In this document: piece after piece, positions 33,608 to 43,209 of the stretch | How positions within the stretch are numbered: position 1 is the first letter of the stretch | Layout: every line of letters starts with the position of its first letter | Source: Rhizobium sp. Q54 | GTDB lineage: Bacteria > Pseudomonadota > Alphaproteobacteria > Reyranellales > Reyranellaceae | Assembly (NCBI GenBank): GCA_945903635.1 | Contig: CAMDOT010000023.1 | Location: forward strand, 1 to 43,209 | DNA length: 43,209 nt | Reading direction: 5' to 3' | Notes under the pieces: model-generated | Database searches by the model: none | What the model saw: only the letters and a program-made list of their open reading frames with translations | Told to the model about the DNA's origin: nothing | Program-made: the position numbers and the translations under genes

Positions 33608-33636
33608 GCGGTAACGGTTCCCAGCGGCCGGGTCAA
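33608..33636 (-). promoter_or_regulatory. Possible promoter of the cold-shock gene
   Basis: On the minus strand TTGACC (33636-33631) is followed after 17 bp by TACCGC (33613-33608). The -35 is good and the -10 is poor. Use of this site would give a 5' leader of about 75 nt. Apart from this the 33529-33701 gap shows nothing distinct. Confidence 0.3.
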
Positions 33637-33701
33637 GTTTAGCGGCCAGACCGAAAAACCCGCACACGACCCAATTGGCCCCAATATTCAGGTGCCAGGC
33701 T

Positions 33702-34085
33702 TCAACTCACGGCCGGCGGGGCGCCTTCCAGGTAGGTGCTTTTGCCCGGCGCAAACGGTTCCAGCACCGGCCAGATGAACAGAACCCGGGCAATGCCCGG
33801 CCCTGCGGTACCCCAGGCATGAGGCGTGTGCGGTGGGATGATGACGGACTGGCCGGGGCCTGCCGTCAGCCTTTTATCGCCAAGTTCCGCCCAGATCTGG
33901 CCGTCCTCGACCAGAATGACCTCTTCATACTCATGAAAATGCCGAGGAACGGCGACGCCCGGCGCCGCGGTATTCGAGAGCACGCTGAGAGCCGTCGCCC
34001 CATGCTCGCGGGCGGAGAGCCATTTGCCGGTGATCCCGCTCCGCATGGGGAATTCCGGCAGTGCCGCATAGTCAACGACCGGCAT
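33702..34085 (-). CDS. Cupin-domain protein
   Basis: A 127-residue single-domain cupin. Cupin motif 1 is visible as His49-x-His51-x3-Glu55 (RHFHEYEEVILVEDG) with Gly62 in register, and motif 2 ends in His89 (PPHTPHAW), so a metal-binding site is complete. Small cupins of this kind act as dioxygenases, isomerases or sensors; the exact reaction cannot be told. It is divergent from the benzoate-CoA ligase gene across 100 bp and lies upstream of the cold-shock gene on the same strand, which probably has its own promoter. Confidence 0.9.
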   Translation of the reverse strand: MPVVDYAALPEFPMRSGITGKWLSAREHGATALSVLSNTAAPGVAVPRHFHEYEEVILVEDGQIWAELGDKRLTAGPGQSVIIPPHTPHAWGTAGPGIARVLFIWPVLEPFAPGKSTYLEGAPPAVS

Positions 34086-34103
34086 CGCGTGTCTCCTTCA
34101 ATC

Positions 34104-34129
34104 GGCAGGTCCGATCTGGACAGGCTGCC
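34104..34129. promoter_or_regulatory. Dyad in the cupin/benzoate-CoA ligase promoter gap
   Basis: GTCC (34109-34112) and GGAC (34118-34121) flank a 5-nt centre, with GGCAG (34104-34108) and CTGCC (34125-34129) outside in the same dyad, offset by 3 nt on the right. It could be an operator shared by the divergent genes. It does not resemble the boxC dyad. Confidence 0.28.
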
Positions 34130-34185
34130 ATTGGCCGCCCGCTTGCGCTACAGGAAGGCCCTCGATTTCCTTTCCGGGTCCCGTC

Positions 34186-35736
<1,551 letters not shown>

Positions 35737-36366
35737 ATGGACCGCTCGATCGCAATCCGCCGCTTCGAGGCGGACGATCTCGACGCCTGCTACGCGATCT
35801 CCCTGGCGACAGGGTTCGCGGGCGCCGACGCGTCGCACCTCTACCGTGACCCAAGGTTGATGGGGCACATTTATGTTGCGCCCTACGCGCTCCTCGAGCC
35901 CACGCTGGCGCTTGTCGTCGAGGACCGAGACGGCGTAGCGGGCTTCGCGGTCGGCGCGGCGGATACGGTTGCCTGGGAAGGCCGGCTCGAACGCCAGTGG
36001 TGGCCAGCGCTACGCCGTCGATACCCGGATCCTTCCGACGTGCCGCCAGAGATACAGACCGCGGACCAGCGGCGCGCCTTCATGATCCATTATCCGACGC
36101 CCACGCCGGCTGCCGTCGTGGCGAGCTTCCCCGCTCACCTGCACCTGAACCTCCTGCCGCGCCTGCAGCGTCGGAGGATCGGATCGAAGCTTCTCGACGC
36201 ATGGTGCCAAGCCGCCAGCGGCCGCGGCATGCGGGCAACGCATGTCGGTGTAAATCGTGCGAATGAAGGCGCGATCCGGTTCTGGCAGGCCCGAGGATTC
36301 GAGACGCCCGCCCTCGAGGGTCAGACTGCGGGACGAACGCTCTGGATGGGGCGTGAATGGCAATAA
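35737..36366 (+). CDS. GNAT-family N-acetyltransferase
   Basis: A 209-residue GNAT protein. The N-terminal part reads IAIRRFEADDLDACYAISLATG. The acetyl-CoA site is LHLNLLPRLQRRRIGSKLLDAW, with the Q-R-R-R-I-G-S-K pyrophosphate loop. The terminal region THVGVNRANEGAIRFWQARGFE is typical. The ATG follows directly on the TGA of the benzoate-CoA ligase gene, so translation must be coupled. Its length and the long insert before the CoA site resemble predicted O-GlcNAcase-associated GNATs, but the substrate is not known. Confidence 0.88.
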   Translation: MDRSIAIRRFEADDLDACYAISLATGFAGADASHLYRDPRLMGHIYVAPYALLEPTLALVVEDRDGVAGFAVGAADTVAWEGRLERQWWPALRRRYPDPSDVPPEIQTADQRRAFMIHYPTPTPAAVVASFPAHLHLNLLPRLQRRRIGSKLLDAWCQAASGRGMRATHVGVNRANEGAIRFWQARGFETPALEGQTAGRTLWMGREWQ

Positions 36367-36430
36367 TCCGTTGTTACGAGCGATATTTTGCGGTTCTATG
36401 GCACCAAGGGAAACAGGGAGCGTTCGACCC

Positions 36431-37618
36431 ATGAAAACCAAATTGTTTGGGCCCACAACAATTGCGGCGCTGGCCACGCTGGGACTGGGTAGCTTGCCCG
36501 CAATGGCACAGAGCCCGATCAAGATCGGCTTCGTCAGCACCTTCTCCGGACCCCAGGCCGCGATCGGCGAGGACATGCGCCGCTCAGTCGAACTCGCCAA
36601 GGAGCATCTCGGCAGCAAAATGGGCGGCAAGCCGTTCGAGATCATCTACGAGGACGATACCTTCAAGCCCGACGTCGGCAAGGCGCGCTCCGAGAAGCTC
36701 GTGCTGCAGGACAAGGTCGACTTCATCGGCGGCTACATCTGGTCGAACGTGCTGCTGGCCTCGCTCAAGACCGTGACCGACGAAGGCAACACCATCCTGG
36801 TCTCGGCCAACGCCGGGCCGTCGCAGATCGCGGGTGAGCTCTGCAACAAGAACTTCTTCTCGACCTCGTGGCAGAACGACCAGACGCCGATGGCGATGGG
36901 CGAGTATCTCAACACCAAGGGCGTGAAGAGCCTCTACCTCGTGGGTCCGAACTACGCCGCGGGCAAGGACATGCTGGCCGGCGTCAAGCGCACCTACAAG
37001 GGCACGATCGTGAACGAGGATTTCACCAAATGGCCCGACCAGATCGACTTCTCGGCCGAGCTCGCCAAGATCGCCGCGGCCAAGCCCGACGGCATCTTCA
37101 TCTTCTATCCCGGCGCGCACGGCGTTCAGTTCGTGAAGCAGTGGGCACAAGCCGGCCTCAACAAGACCGTGCCGCTCTACCAGGTGTTCTCGATCGACGC
37201 GATCACGCTGCCGCAGCAGGGCGACCTGGCACTCGGCACCTTGGGTGCCCAGGAGTGGGTGAACGACCTGCCGAACGAGCAGAACAAGCGCTACGTCGCC
37301 GACTTCAAGAAGAAGCATAACGTCTACCCGTCGTACTATGGCGCGCAGAGCTATGACGCCATCATGCTGATGGCCTCTGCGGCTGACGCGCTGAAGGGCG
37401 ATCTCTCGGACAAGAACAAGGTCCGCGCCGAGCTCAAGAAGGCCAACTTCAAGTCGCTGCGCGGCGACTTCAAGTACAACACCAATCAGTTCCCGATCCA
37501 GAACTTCTACATCCAGGAAGCGGTCAAGGATGCGGGCGGCATGATGACGGTGAAGACCATCGCCACGGCGGTGAAGGACGCCAAGGATCCGTACTACGAA
37601 AAGTGCCCGATGAAGTGA
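36431..37618 (+). CDS. ABC transporter periplasmic binding protein, LivK/HAAT family
   Basis: A 395-residue periplasmic receptor of the hydrophobic amino acid/amide (HAAT) type. The signal peptide ends at PAMAQ (residues 23-27 region), then SPIKIGFVSTFSGPQAAIGEDMRRSVELA, the usual start of type I periplasmic binding proteins. Members bind branched-chain amino acids, amides, urea or aromatic acids. Position next to a benzoate-CoA ligase makes an aromatic acid a reasonable guess. The start follows AGGGAGCGTTCGACCC. A strong hairpin lies between it and the permease genes. Confidence 0.93.
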   Translation: MKTKLFGPTTIAALATLGLGSLPAMAQSPIKIGFVSTFSGPQAAIGEDMRRSVELAKEHLGSKMGGKPFEIIYEDDTFKPDVGKARSEKLVLQDKVDFIGGYIWSNVLLASLKTVTDEGNTILVSANAGPSQIAGELCNKNFFSTSWQNDQTPMAMGEYLNTKGVKSLYLVGPNYAAGKDMLAGVKRTYKGTIVNEDFTKWPDQIDFSAELAKIAAAKPDGIFIFYPGAHGVQFVKQWAQAGLNKTVPLYQVFSIDAITLPQQGDLALGTLGAQEWVNDLPNEQNKRYVADFKKKHNVYPSYYGAQSYDAIMLMASAADALKGDLSDKNKVRAELKKANFKSLRGDFKYNTNQFPIQNFYIQEAVKDAGGMMTVKTIATAVKDAKDPYYEKCPMK

Positions 37619-37639
37619 GGCTTGTACGGCCAGTCTAGG

Positions 37640-37672
37640 ACGGGAGCGCGGCAACGCGCTCCCGTTTCGTTT
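37640..37672 (+). terminator. Rho-independent terminator/attenuator between livK- and livH-type genes
   Basis: ACGGGAGCGCG (37640-37650) and CGCGCTCCCGT (37655-37665) form a perfect 11-bp stem with a GCAA tetraloop, followed by TTCGTTT. This is the best intrinsic terminator in the window. It lies 21 bp after the binding-protein stop and ends 10 bp before the next start. Partial termination here would give more receptor than membrane subunits. Confidence 0.8.
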
Positions 37673-37682
37673 GCGGGGAGCG

Positions 37683-38597
37683 ATGGACTATCTGCTGATC
37701 CAGATGCTGAACGGCGTGCAGCTCGGCCTGCTGATGTTCCTGCTTGCCGCCGGCCTGACGCTTACTTTCGGCATCATGGACCTGGTGAACCTGGCGCACG
37801 GATCGCTCTACATGATGGGCGCCTACCTCGCCTGGACCCTGATCGGCGTTACCGACTCGTTCTTCCTGGGGGCGCTGCTGGCGCTGCCTGCCACCTTCCT
37901 GCTGGGCGTCGCGGTCGAGGCCGTGGTCATGCGACGGCTCTATGCCCGCGACCATCTCGACCAGGTTCTGGCGACCTTCGGCCTGATCCTGTTCTTCAAT
38001 GAACTGGTCCGTGCGGTGTGGGGTCCGGCCGGCAAGAGCATCGCGGTGCCGGCATTCCTCGCCCACACCGTCGAAATCCTGCCCGGTGTGCTCTACCCCG
38101 CCTACCGCTTCGCCATCATCGTGGTCGGCGCCCTGGTGGCCCTCCTGCTGGCCTGGCTGGTGGCGCGCACACGCCTCGGCATGCTGATCCGCGCCGGCGC
38201 CTCGAACCGGCGCATGATCGCGGCCCTGGGCGTCAACATCGAACTCCTGTTCAGCCTGGTGTTTGGCCTCGGCGCCGTATTCGCCGGCCTCGCCGGGCTG
38301 ATGGCCGCGCCCATCAGCTCAGTGAAGATCGGCATGGGCGACGATATCCTGATCCTCGCCTTCGTCATCATCGTCATCGGCGGCATCGGCTCGATCAAGG
38401 GTGCGTTCGTGGCCGCCATGGTCGTGGGCCAGATCGACATCGTGGGACGTGCCTTCCTGCCCGACTTCCTGAAGACCTTCATGAGCTCCGCCGCCGCATC
38501 GAGCGCGGCACCCGCGATCTCACAGGTCCTGGTCTATGTGCTGATGGCAGGCGTGCTGGTGTGGCGCCCGACCGGCCTGTTCGGGCAAAGGAACTAG
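37683..38597 (+). CDS. ABC transporter permease, LivH family
   Basis: A 304-residue inner-membrane permease of the branched-chain amino acid/HAAT importer family with about eight membrane helices. LMFLLAAGLTLTFGIMDLVNLAHGSLYMMGAY at the N-terminus and GLGAVFAGLAGLMAAP in the middle are family signatures. The ATG at 37683 is preceded by GGGGAGC at very short spacing. It is followed by the LivM-type partner after 4 nt. Confidence 0.94.
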   Translation: MDYLLIQMLNGVQLGLLMFLLAAGLTLTFGIMDLVNLAHGSLYMMGAYLAWTLIGVTDSFFLGALLALPATFLLGVAVEAVVMRRLYARDHLDQVLATFGLILFFNELVRAVWGPAGKSIAVPAFLAHTVEILPGVLYPAYRFAIIVVGALVALLLAWLVARTRLGMLIRAGASNRRMIAALGVNIELLFSLVFGLGAVFAGLAGLMAAPISSVKIGMGDDILILAFVIIVIGGIGSIKGAFVAAMVVGQIDIVGRAFLPDFLKTFMSSAAASSAAPAISQVLVYVLMAGVLVWRPTGLFGQRN

Positions 38598-38601
38598 CGG
38601 C

Positions 38602-39571
38602 GTGGCAGGCCTTCTCGCCCCGCTTCGCACGCCGCGCGGCCTGATCGTCGCACTGATCCTGCTCGTCTTCGCCGTTCTGCCGCTGCTCACCCAGGCCTTT
38701 GACCAGCGCTATCTGCTGTCGATCGGCACGCGCATCGTCATCTGGTCGATCGCGGCCATCAGCCTCAACATGATCCTGGGCTACGGCGGGCTGGTGAGCT
38801 TCGGCCACGCCGTGTTCTTCGGCATCGGCGGCTATGCCGTCGGCATCCTGGCGGCCAACGGCCTACAGAGCGGTTGGCTGCAGTGGCCGGTCGCCATCGC
38901 CGCCTCGGTACTGTGGGCGGCGCTGGTCGGCGCGCTCTCGCTCCGGACGCGCGGCGTCTATTTCATCATGATCACGCTGGCCTTCGCCCAGCTCGTCTAC
39001 TACGTGAGCGCGGGGCTGGAGGCCTATGGCGCCGACGATGGCCTCAACATCAGCCGCAGCCGCTTCGACGGCCTGATCGACCTGCGCGACAAGGCCTCGT
39101 TCTACTGGCTCTGCTTCGTGCTGTTGCTGGGCACATTGTGGTTCTGCGGCCGCTTCGCCAACTCGCGCTTCGGCTTCGTGCTGCGCGGCGCCAAGTCGAA
39201 CGACCAGCGCATGATGGCGCTGGGCTTTCCGGTGTTTCGCTATCGCCTCGCCGCCTTCACCCTCTCCGGCGCCTTCGGCGGCCTGGCCGGCATCCTGCTC
39301 GCCAACGAAGGCGCCTATGTCTCGCCCGCCATGATGTCGTGGGTGAAGTCGGGCGATCTCATCGTCATCGTCGTGCTGGGCGGCATGGGCACACTGTTCG
39401 GCCCGCTCTATGGCACCATCGCCTTCTTCGTATTGGAGGAATCGCTAAAACCGCTGCTCGATCTCGTCCACAAGGGCTGGGGCGAATACTGGCAGATCGT
39501 GTTCGGCCCGATGCTGGTGCTGATCGCGCTCTATGCCCGGGGCGGCATCGATTCCCTGCTCGGTCGTCGCC

Positions 39572-39579
<8 letters not shown>
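38602..39579 (+). CDS. ABC transporter permease, LivM family
   Basis: The 325-residue second permease of the transporter, with about nine or ten membrane helices. Signatures are SLNMILGYGGLVSFGHAVFFGIGGY (near 54-78), GAFGGLAGILLANEGAYVSPAMMSW and the C-terminal GGMGTLFGPLYGTIAF. It starts with GTG at 38602 behind AAAGGAACTAGCGGC. It overlaps the LivG-type gene by 8 nt. Confidence 0.94.
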
Positions 39580-40332
<753 letters not shown>

Positions 40333-40333
<1 letters not shown>

Positions 40334-41034
40334 TGCTGCGGGTGCGCGACCTGACCGCCTTCTACGGCGCCAGCCAGGCGCTGTTCGGCATGGAGCTCAG
40401 CGTCGATGCCGGCGAGGTCGTGACGCTGATGGGCCGCAACGGCATGGGCAAGACCACGACCGTGCACTCGATCATGGGCCTGCTCGAAACACGGCGCGGT
40501 GCCGTGGAGTTCGAGGGCCAGCGCGTCGACCAGATGGCCTCGTTCCGCATCGCCCGCCTCGGCCTCGGCCTGGTGCCCGAGGGCCGGCAGATATTCCCCA
40601 ATCTCTCGGTGCGCGAGAACCTGGTCGCCGCCGCCGCCAACCGCAGTGCCCGGGCCAATCCGTGGACGATCGAGCGGGCCTTCGAATTCTTCCCGCGTCT
40701 GGCCGAACGCCAGCGCAACATGGGCAACCAGCTCTCGGGCGGCGAGCAGCAGATGCTGGCGGTCGGGCGGGCGCTGATGACCAACCCCAAGCTGCTGATC
40801 CTCGACGAGGCGACCGAGGGGTTGGCGCCGCTGATCCGCCACGAGATATGGAGCTGCCTCGGGCGGCTGAAGCGCGAAGGGCAGGCAATCCTGGTGATCG
40901 ACAAGAACGTCGGCGCCCTGATCGGCCTCGCCGACCGCCACCACATCGTCGAAAAGGGCCGCGTCGTCTGGACCGGTTCATCCACGGCACTGGCCGGGGA
41001 CAAGGAATTGCAGCACAGGTATCTTGGCGTCTGA
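40333..41034 (+). CDS. ABC transporter ATP-binding protein, LivF family
   Basis: The 233-residue second ATPase of the importer. Walker A is GRNGMGKTT, then GLGLVPEGRQIFPNLSVREN (a LivF hallmark), signature LSGGEQQMLAVGRAL, Walker B LLILDEATEGL. The ATG at 40333 shares its A with the upstream TGA; an in-frame GTG at 40330 is also possible. Only 16 bp separate it from potF, so the Liv and Pot transporters may be on one transcript. Confidence 0.94.
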
Positions 41035-41050
41035 TCCTGCGGAGTCCCCG

Positions 41051-42148
41051 ATGCGTCTGCCTGCCTTCGTCACCCTGCTCGCCCTTGCCGCCATACCGGC
41101 CTTCGGCCCTGCCTTTGCGCAAGGGGGCTCGGTCAATGTCTACAACTGGTCCGACTACATCGCCGAGGACCAGCTAAAAGCCTTCGAGAAGGACAGCGGG
41201 ATCAAGGTCAACTACACGACCTACGATTCCAACGAGATCCTCGACGCCAAGCTCCGGACCGGCAGGTCGGGTTACGACGTCGTGGTACCGACGGCCTCGC
41301 CCTTCTTCGTGCGCCAGCTCGCGGCCAATCTCTATCTGCCGCTCGACAAGTCGAAGCTCAGGAACTGGAACAATCTCGATCCCGAAATCCTGGCGGCGCT
41401 CGGCAAATACGATCCCGGCAATGCCCGCGCCATTCCCTGGATGTGGGGCACGACGGGCATCGGCTACAACGTCGCCGCGATCAGGAAGCGGATGCCCGAC
41501 GCGCCGGTCGATTCTCTGCGCATGATCTTCGATCCGGCAGTGGTGTCGAAGTTCAAGGATTGCGGCGTCATGATGCTCGACAGCGCCACCGACGTGCTGC
41601 CGGCGGCACTGAAATATCTCGGCCTCGACCCCGATTCGAAGAAGACCGAGGATCTCGCCAAGGCGGCCGATGTCGTAAAGGCGGTGCGTCCGTTCATCCG
41701 CAAATTCCACTCGTCGGAGTACATCAATGCGCTGGCCGGCGGGAACATCTGCCTGGCGTTCGGATTTTCCGGCGACGTCTTCCAGGCGCGCGATCGTGCG
41801 GCCAAGGCCCGGGACAAGCAGGAGATTGCCTACGCCATCCCCAAGGAGGGCTCGCTGCTCTGGATCGACGTGGCGGCGATCCCCAAGGACGCGCCAAACC
41901 CAGCCAATGCGCTGCGCTTCCTCGACTTCCTGCTGGAGCCCAAGGTGGCCGCCGCCTCGAGCGAACTCACTGGCTATGCCAACGGCAACAAGGCCGCGTT
42001 CGCGCTCCTGCCCAAGGATATTTCCGGCAATCCGCTGATCTATCCGCCAGCCGACGTGCGCGCCAAGTTCTACACCATCACGGCCGGCACACCGGAGCAG
42101 ACGCGCGAGCGCACGCGGCTGTGGACCACCGTGAAGACGGGCCGGTGA
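41051..42148 (+). CDS. potF: Putrescine-type ABC transporter binding protein, PotF-like
   Basis: A 365-residue periplasmic polyamine-binding protein. A Sec signal (ending PAFAQ, 24) precedes SVNVYNWSDYIAEDQLKAFE, then VPTASPFFVRQL, PWMWGTTGIGYNV, FHSSEYINALAGGNICLAFG and IYPPADVRAKFYT. These match PotF of E. coli along the whole chain, as I recall it, including the Trp and Tyr of the ligand pocket. The start follows GGAG at 41041. Its TGA overlaps the first of four GTGAGC units that lead to the next gene. Confidence 0.93.
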   Translation: MRLPAFVTLLALAAIPAFGPAFAQGGSVNVYNWSDYIAEDQLKAFEKDSGIKVNYTTYDSNEILDAKLRTGRSGYDVVVPTASPFFVRQLAANLYLPLDKSKLRNWNNLDPEILAALGKYDPGNARAIPWMWGTTGIGYNVAAIRKRMPDAPVDSLRMIFDPAVVSKFKDCGVMMLDSATDVLPAALKYLGLDPDSKKTEDLAKAADVVKAVRPFIRKFHSSEYINALAGGNICLAFGFSGDVFQARDRAAKARDKQEIAYAIPKEGSLLWIDVAAIPKDAPNPANALRFLDFLLEPKVAAASSELTGYANGNKAAFALLPKDISGNPLIYPPADVRAKFYTITAGTPEQTRERTRLWTTVKTGR

Positions 42149-42200
42149 GCGAACCCCTGTGAGCAAGTCACTGTGAGCAAATCACTGTGAGCGAGCCCAT
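42145..42200 (+). repeat. Four 14-bp tandem units forming a chain of stop/start overlaps
   Basis: Units begin at 42145, 42159, 42173 and 42187; all start GTGAGC. Units 2 and 3 (GTGAGCAAGTCACT, GTGAGCAAATCACT) differ at one base; units 1 and 4 (GTGAGCGAACCCCT, GTGAGCGAGCCCAT) differ at two. Each GTG overlaps a TGA as GTGA. Reading from the first three GTGs gives MSEPL, MSKSL and MSKSL, each closed by a TGA that overlaps the next GTG. The fourth GTG is the potG start (MSEPIVRIEG). The first GTG overlaps the potF stop. Confidence 0.9.
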
Positions 42201-43182
42201 CGTCCGCATCGAGGGGCTGGCCAAGCGCTTCGGCGCCGTCGAGGCCGTGGCCGGTGTCGATCTCGAGATCGAGCGCGGCGAACTGTTCGCGCTGCTGGGT
42301 GGCTCCGGCTGCGGCAAGACCACCTTGCTGCGGATGCTGGCGGGCCTGGAGACGCCCGACAAAGGCCGCGTGCTGATCGGCGGCCAGGACATGACCCGCG
42401 TGCCGCCGCATCTGCGACCCGTCAACATGATGTTCCAGTCCTACGCGCTCTTCCCGCACATGAGCGTGGCCGACAACGTGGGCTACGGGCTGCGCCGCGA
42501 GGGCGTGGCGCGCGCCGAGACCGACCGCCGCGTGGCCGAGGCGCTGGAGCAGGTCCGCCTCGCCGATCTCGCCAAGCGCCGCCCGGCGCAACTCTCGGGC
42601 GGCCAGCGCCAGCGCGTGGCGCTCGCCCGCGCACTGGTCAAGCGGCCCAAGCTGCTGCTGCTCGACGAGCCACTGGCCGCGCTCGACCGCAAGCTGCGCG
42701 AGGGCACGCGCTTCGAGCTGGTGCGCCTGCAGGAAGAACTCGGTCTCACCTTCGTGATGGTGACGCACGATCAGGAAGAGGCGATGTCTATGGCGAGCCG
42801 TATGGCCGTCATGAACGCCGGTCGCGTCGTCCAGGTAGGCTCCCCGCACGAGGTCTACGAGCGTCCCGCTTCGCGTTTCGTCGCCGACTTCATCGGCATC
42901 GCCAACATCCTGGCCGCGCCGGACGGGCGCTGGCTGGCGCTGCGGCCGGAGAAGATCGTGCTGTCGGCGACGCCGCCCGGCACCGCCCATACCGCGGCCG
43001 GCCGGATCGTCGACATCGCCTACGAAGGCGGACGCTCGCTTTACCGGGTCGCGCTCGACGACGGCCATGTGATGATGGTCGCCACGGCAAATATCGGCCG
43101 CATACCCGACGAATCGTTCCGCCGTGGCGAGAGCGTCTGGCTGGGCTGGGCCGAAGATGCCGGACACCTCCTCGATGCATAG
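42187..43182 (+). CDS. potG: Putrescine-type ABC transporter ATP-binding protein, PotG-like
   Basis: A 331-residue importer ATPase. Walker A is GGSGCGKTT (near 38-46), the Q-loop region is VNMMFQSYALFPHM, the signature LSGGQRQRVALARAL, Walker B LLLLDEPLAALD and the H-loop VTHDQEEAMSM. A short TOBE domain (about 245-331) follows, shorter than in E. coli PotG. The GTG at 42187 is the last of four repeated GTG codons and the only one that leads into the long frame. There is no separate Shine-Dalgarno sequence, so initiation probably depends on ribosomes coming from potF. Confidence 0.93.
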   Translation: MSEPIVRIEGLAKRFGAVEAVAGVDLEIERGELFALLGGSGCGKTTLLRMLAGLETPDKGRVLIGGQDMTRVPPHLRPVNMMFQSYALFPHMSVADNVGYGLRREGVARAETDRRVAEALEQVRLADLAKRRPAQLSGGQRQRVALARALVKRPKLLLLDEPLAALDRKLREGTRFELVRLQEELGLTFVMVTHDQEEAMSMASRMAVMNAGRVVQVGSPHEVYERPASRFVADFIGIANILAAPDGRWLALRPEKIVLSATPPGTAHTAAGRIVDIAYEGGRSLYRVALDDGHVMMVATANIGRIPDESFRRGESVWLGWAEDAGHLLDA

Positions 43183-43209
43183 GGTGTTCTCATCGGACCG
43201 CGGGCCTCC
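43175..43209 (+). CDS. Possible start of the next gene, PotH-type permease (cut off)
   Basis: An ATG at 43175, overlapping the potG stop by 8 nt, opens a frame (MHRVFSSDRGP) that continues to the window edge. A GTG at 43184 is in the same frame. In potFGHI operons the permease PotH follows here. Only 11 codons are visible, so the identity rests on gene order alone. Confidence 0.35.
   Translation, partial: MHRVFSSDRGP

Overview
The window is high-GC bacterial DNA without tRNA, rRNA, CRISPR or transposase genes. Its content suggests an alphaproteobacterium of the Rhodospirillales/Reyranella kind: many Tat- or Sec-exported binding proteins, several orphan Bug (TctC-type) receptors, CaiB-type CoA chemistry, and dispersed hairpin repeats between genes. 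This placement is inferred from style, not from a marker gene. Genes are dense, often with ATGA or TGATG stop/start overlaps.

Layout. 1-3079 (-): ABC ATPase plus two tandem Fbp-like iron/2-aminoethylphosphonate-type binding proteins, the second cut by the window edge. 3158-6487 (+): crotonase-fold protein, class III CoA-transferase, SDR and RidA-like protein. 6492-8456 (-): two Bug receptors. 8595-11573: TRAP transporter (dctP on +, dctQM on -), with a CocE-type hydrolase upstream of dctQM (13482-11641). 13581-15405: a Bug receptor lacking its N-terminal ligand loop, and a full-length one. 15547-19874 (-): a five-gene ureide-type operon (OHCU decarboxylase/HIUase fusion, exported copy of that fusion, two exported HIUase-like proteins, aldehyde dehydrogenase) ending in a hairpin. 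20050-25425 (+): Tat-exported transglutaminase, two membrane class III nucleotide cyclases, and an acyl-CoA dehydrogenase that looks like 3-sulfinopropanoyl-CoA desulfinase. 25422-26921 (-): secreted hypothetical protein, cysteine-free Rrf2 regulator, GNAT. 26998-30082 (+): boxC and boxB for aerobic benzoyl-CoA epoxidation, with a 28-bp dyad in their promoter. 30199-33266 (+): membrane protein, Tim44-like protein, a further HIUase-like protein, Bug receptor. 33328-34085 (-): cold-shock protein and cupin. 34186-36366 (+): benzoate-CoA ligase-type enzyme and GNAT. 36431-43209 (+): livKHMGF-type ABC transporter running into potFG(H).

How it fits together. Ten solute-binding proteins of five families make this a scavenging region. 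BoxB, BoxC and the benzoate-CoA ligase supply most of the box pathway for benzoate; the reductase BoxA is not here, and the adjacent Liv-type transporter may import aromatic acids. The ureide operon pairs one intact cytosolic bifunctional enzyme with exported paralogs that have lost defined catalytic residues.

Most interesting: the exported ureide/transthyretin-like array; four tandem 14-bp units between potF and potG that make a chain of GTGA stop-restart junctions with three five-codon mini-ORFs; the desulfinase-like acyl-CoA dehydrogenase behind two cyclases with altered purine-recognition residues; and three enzymes in the 3.1-6.0 kb operon with replaced catalytic residues.
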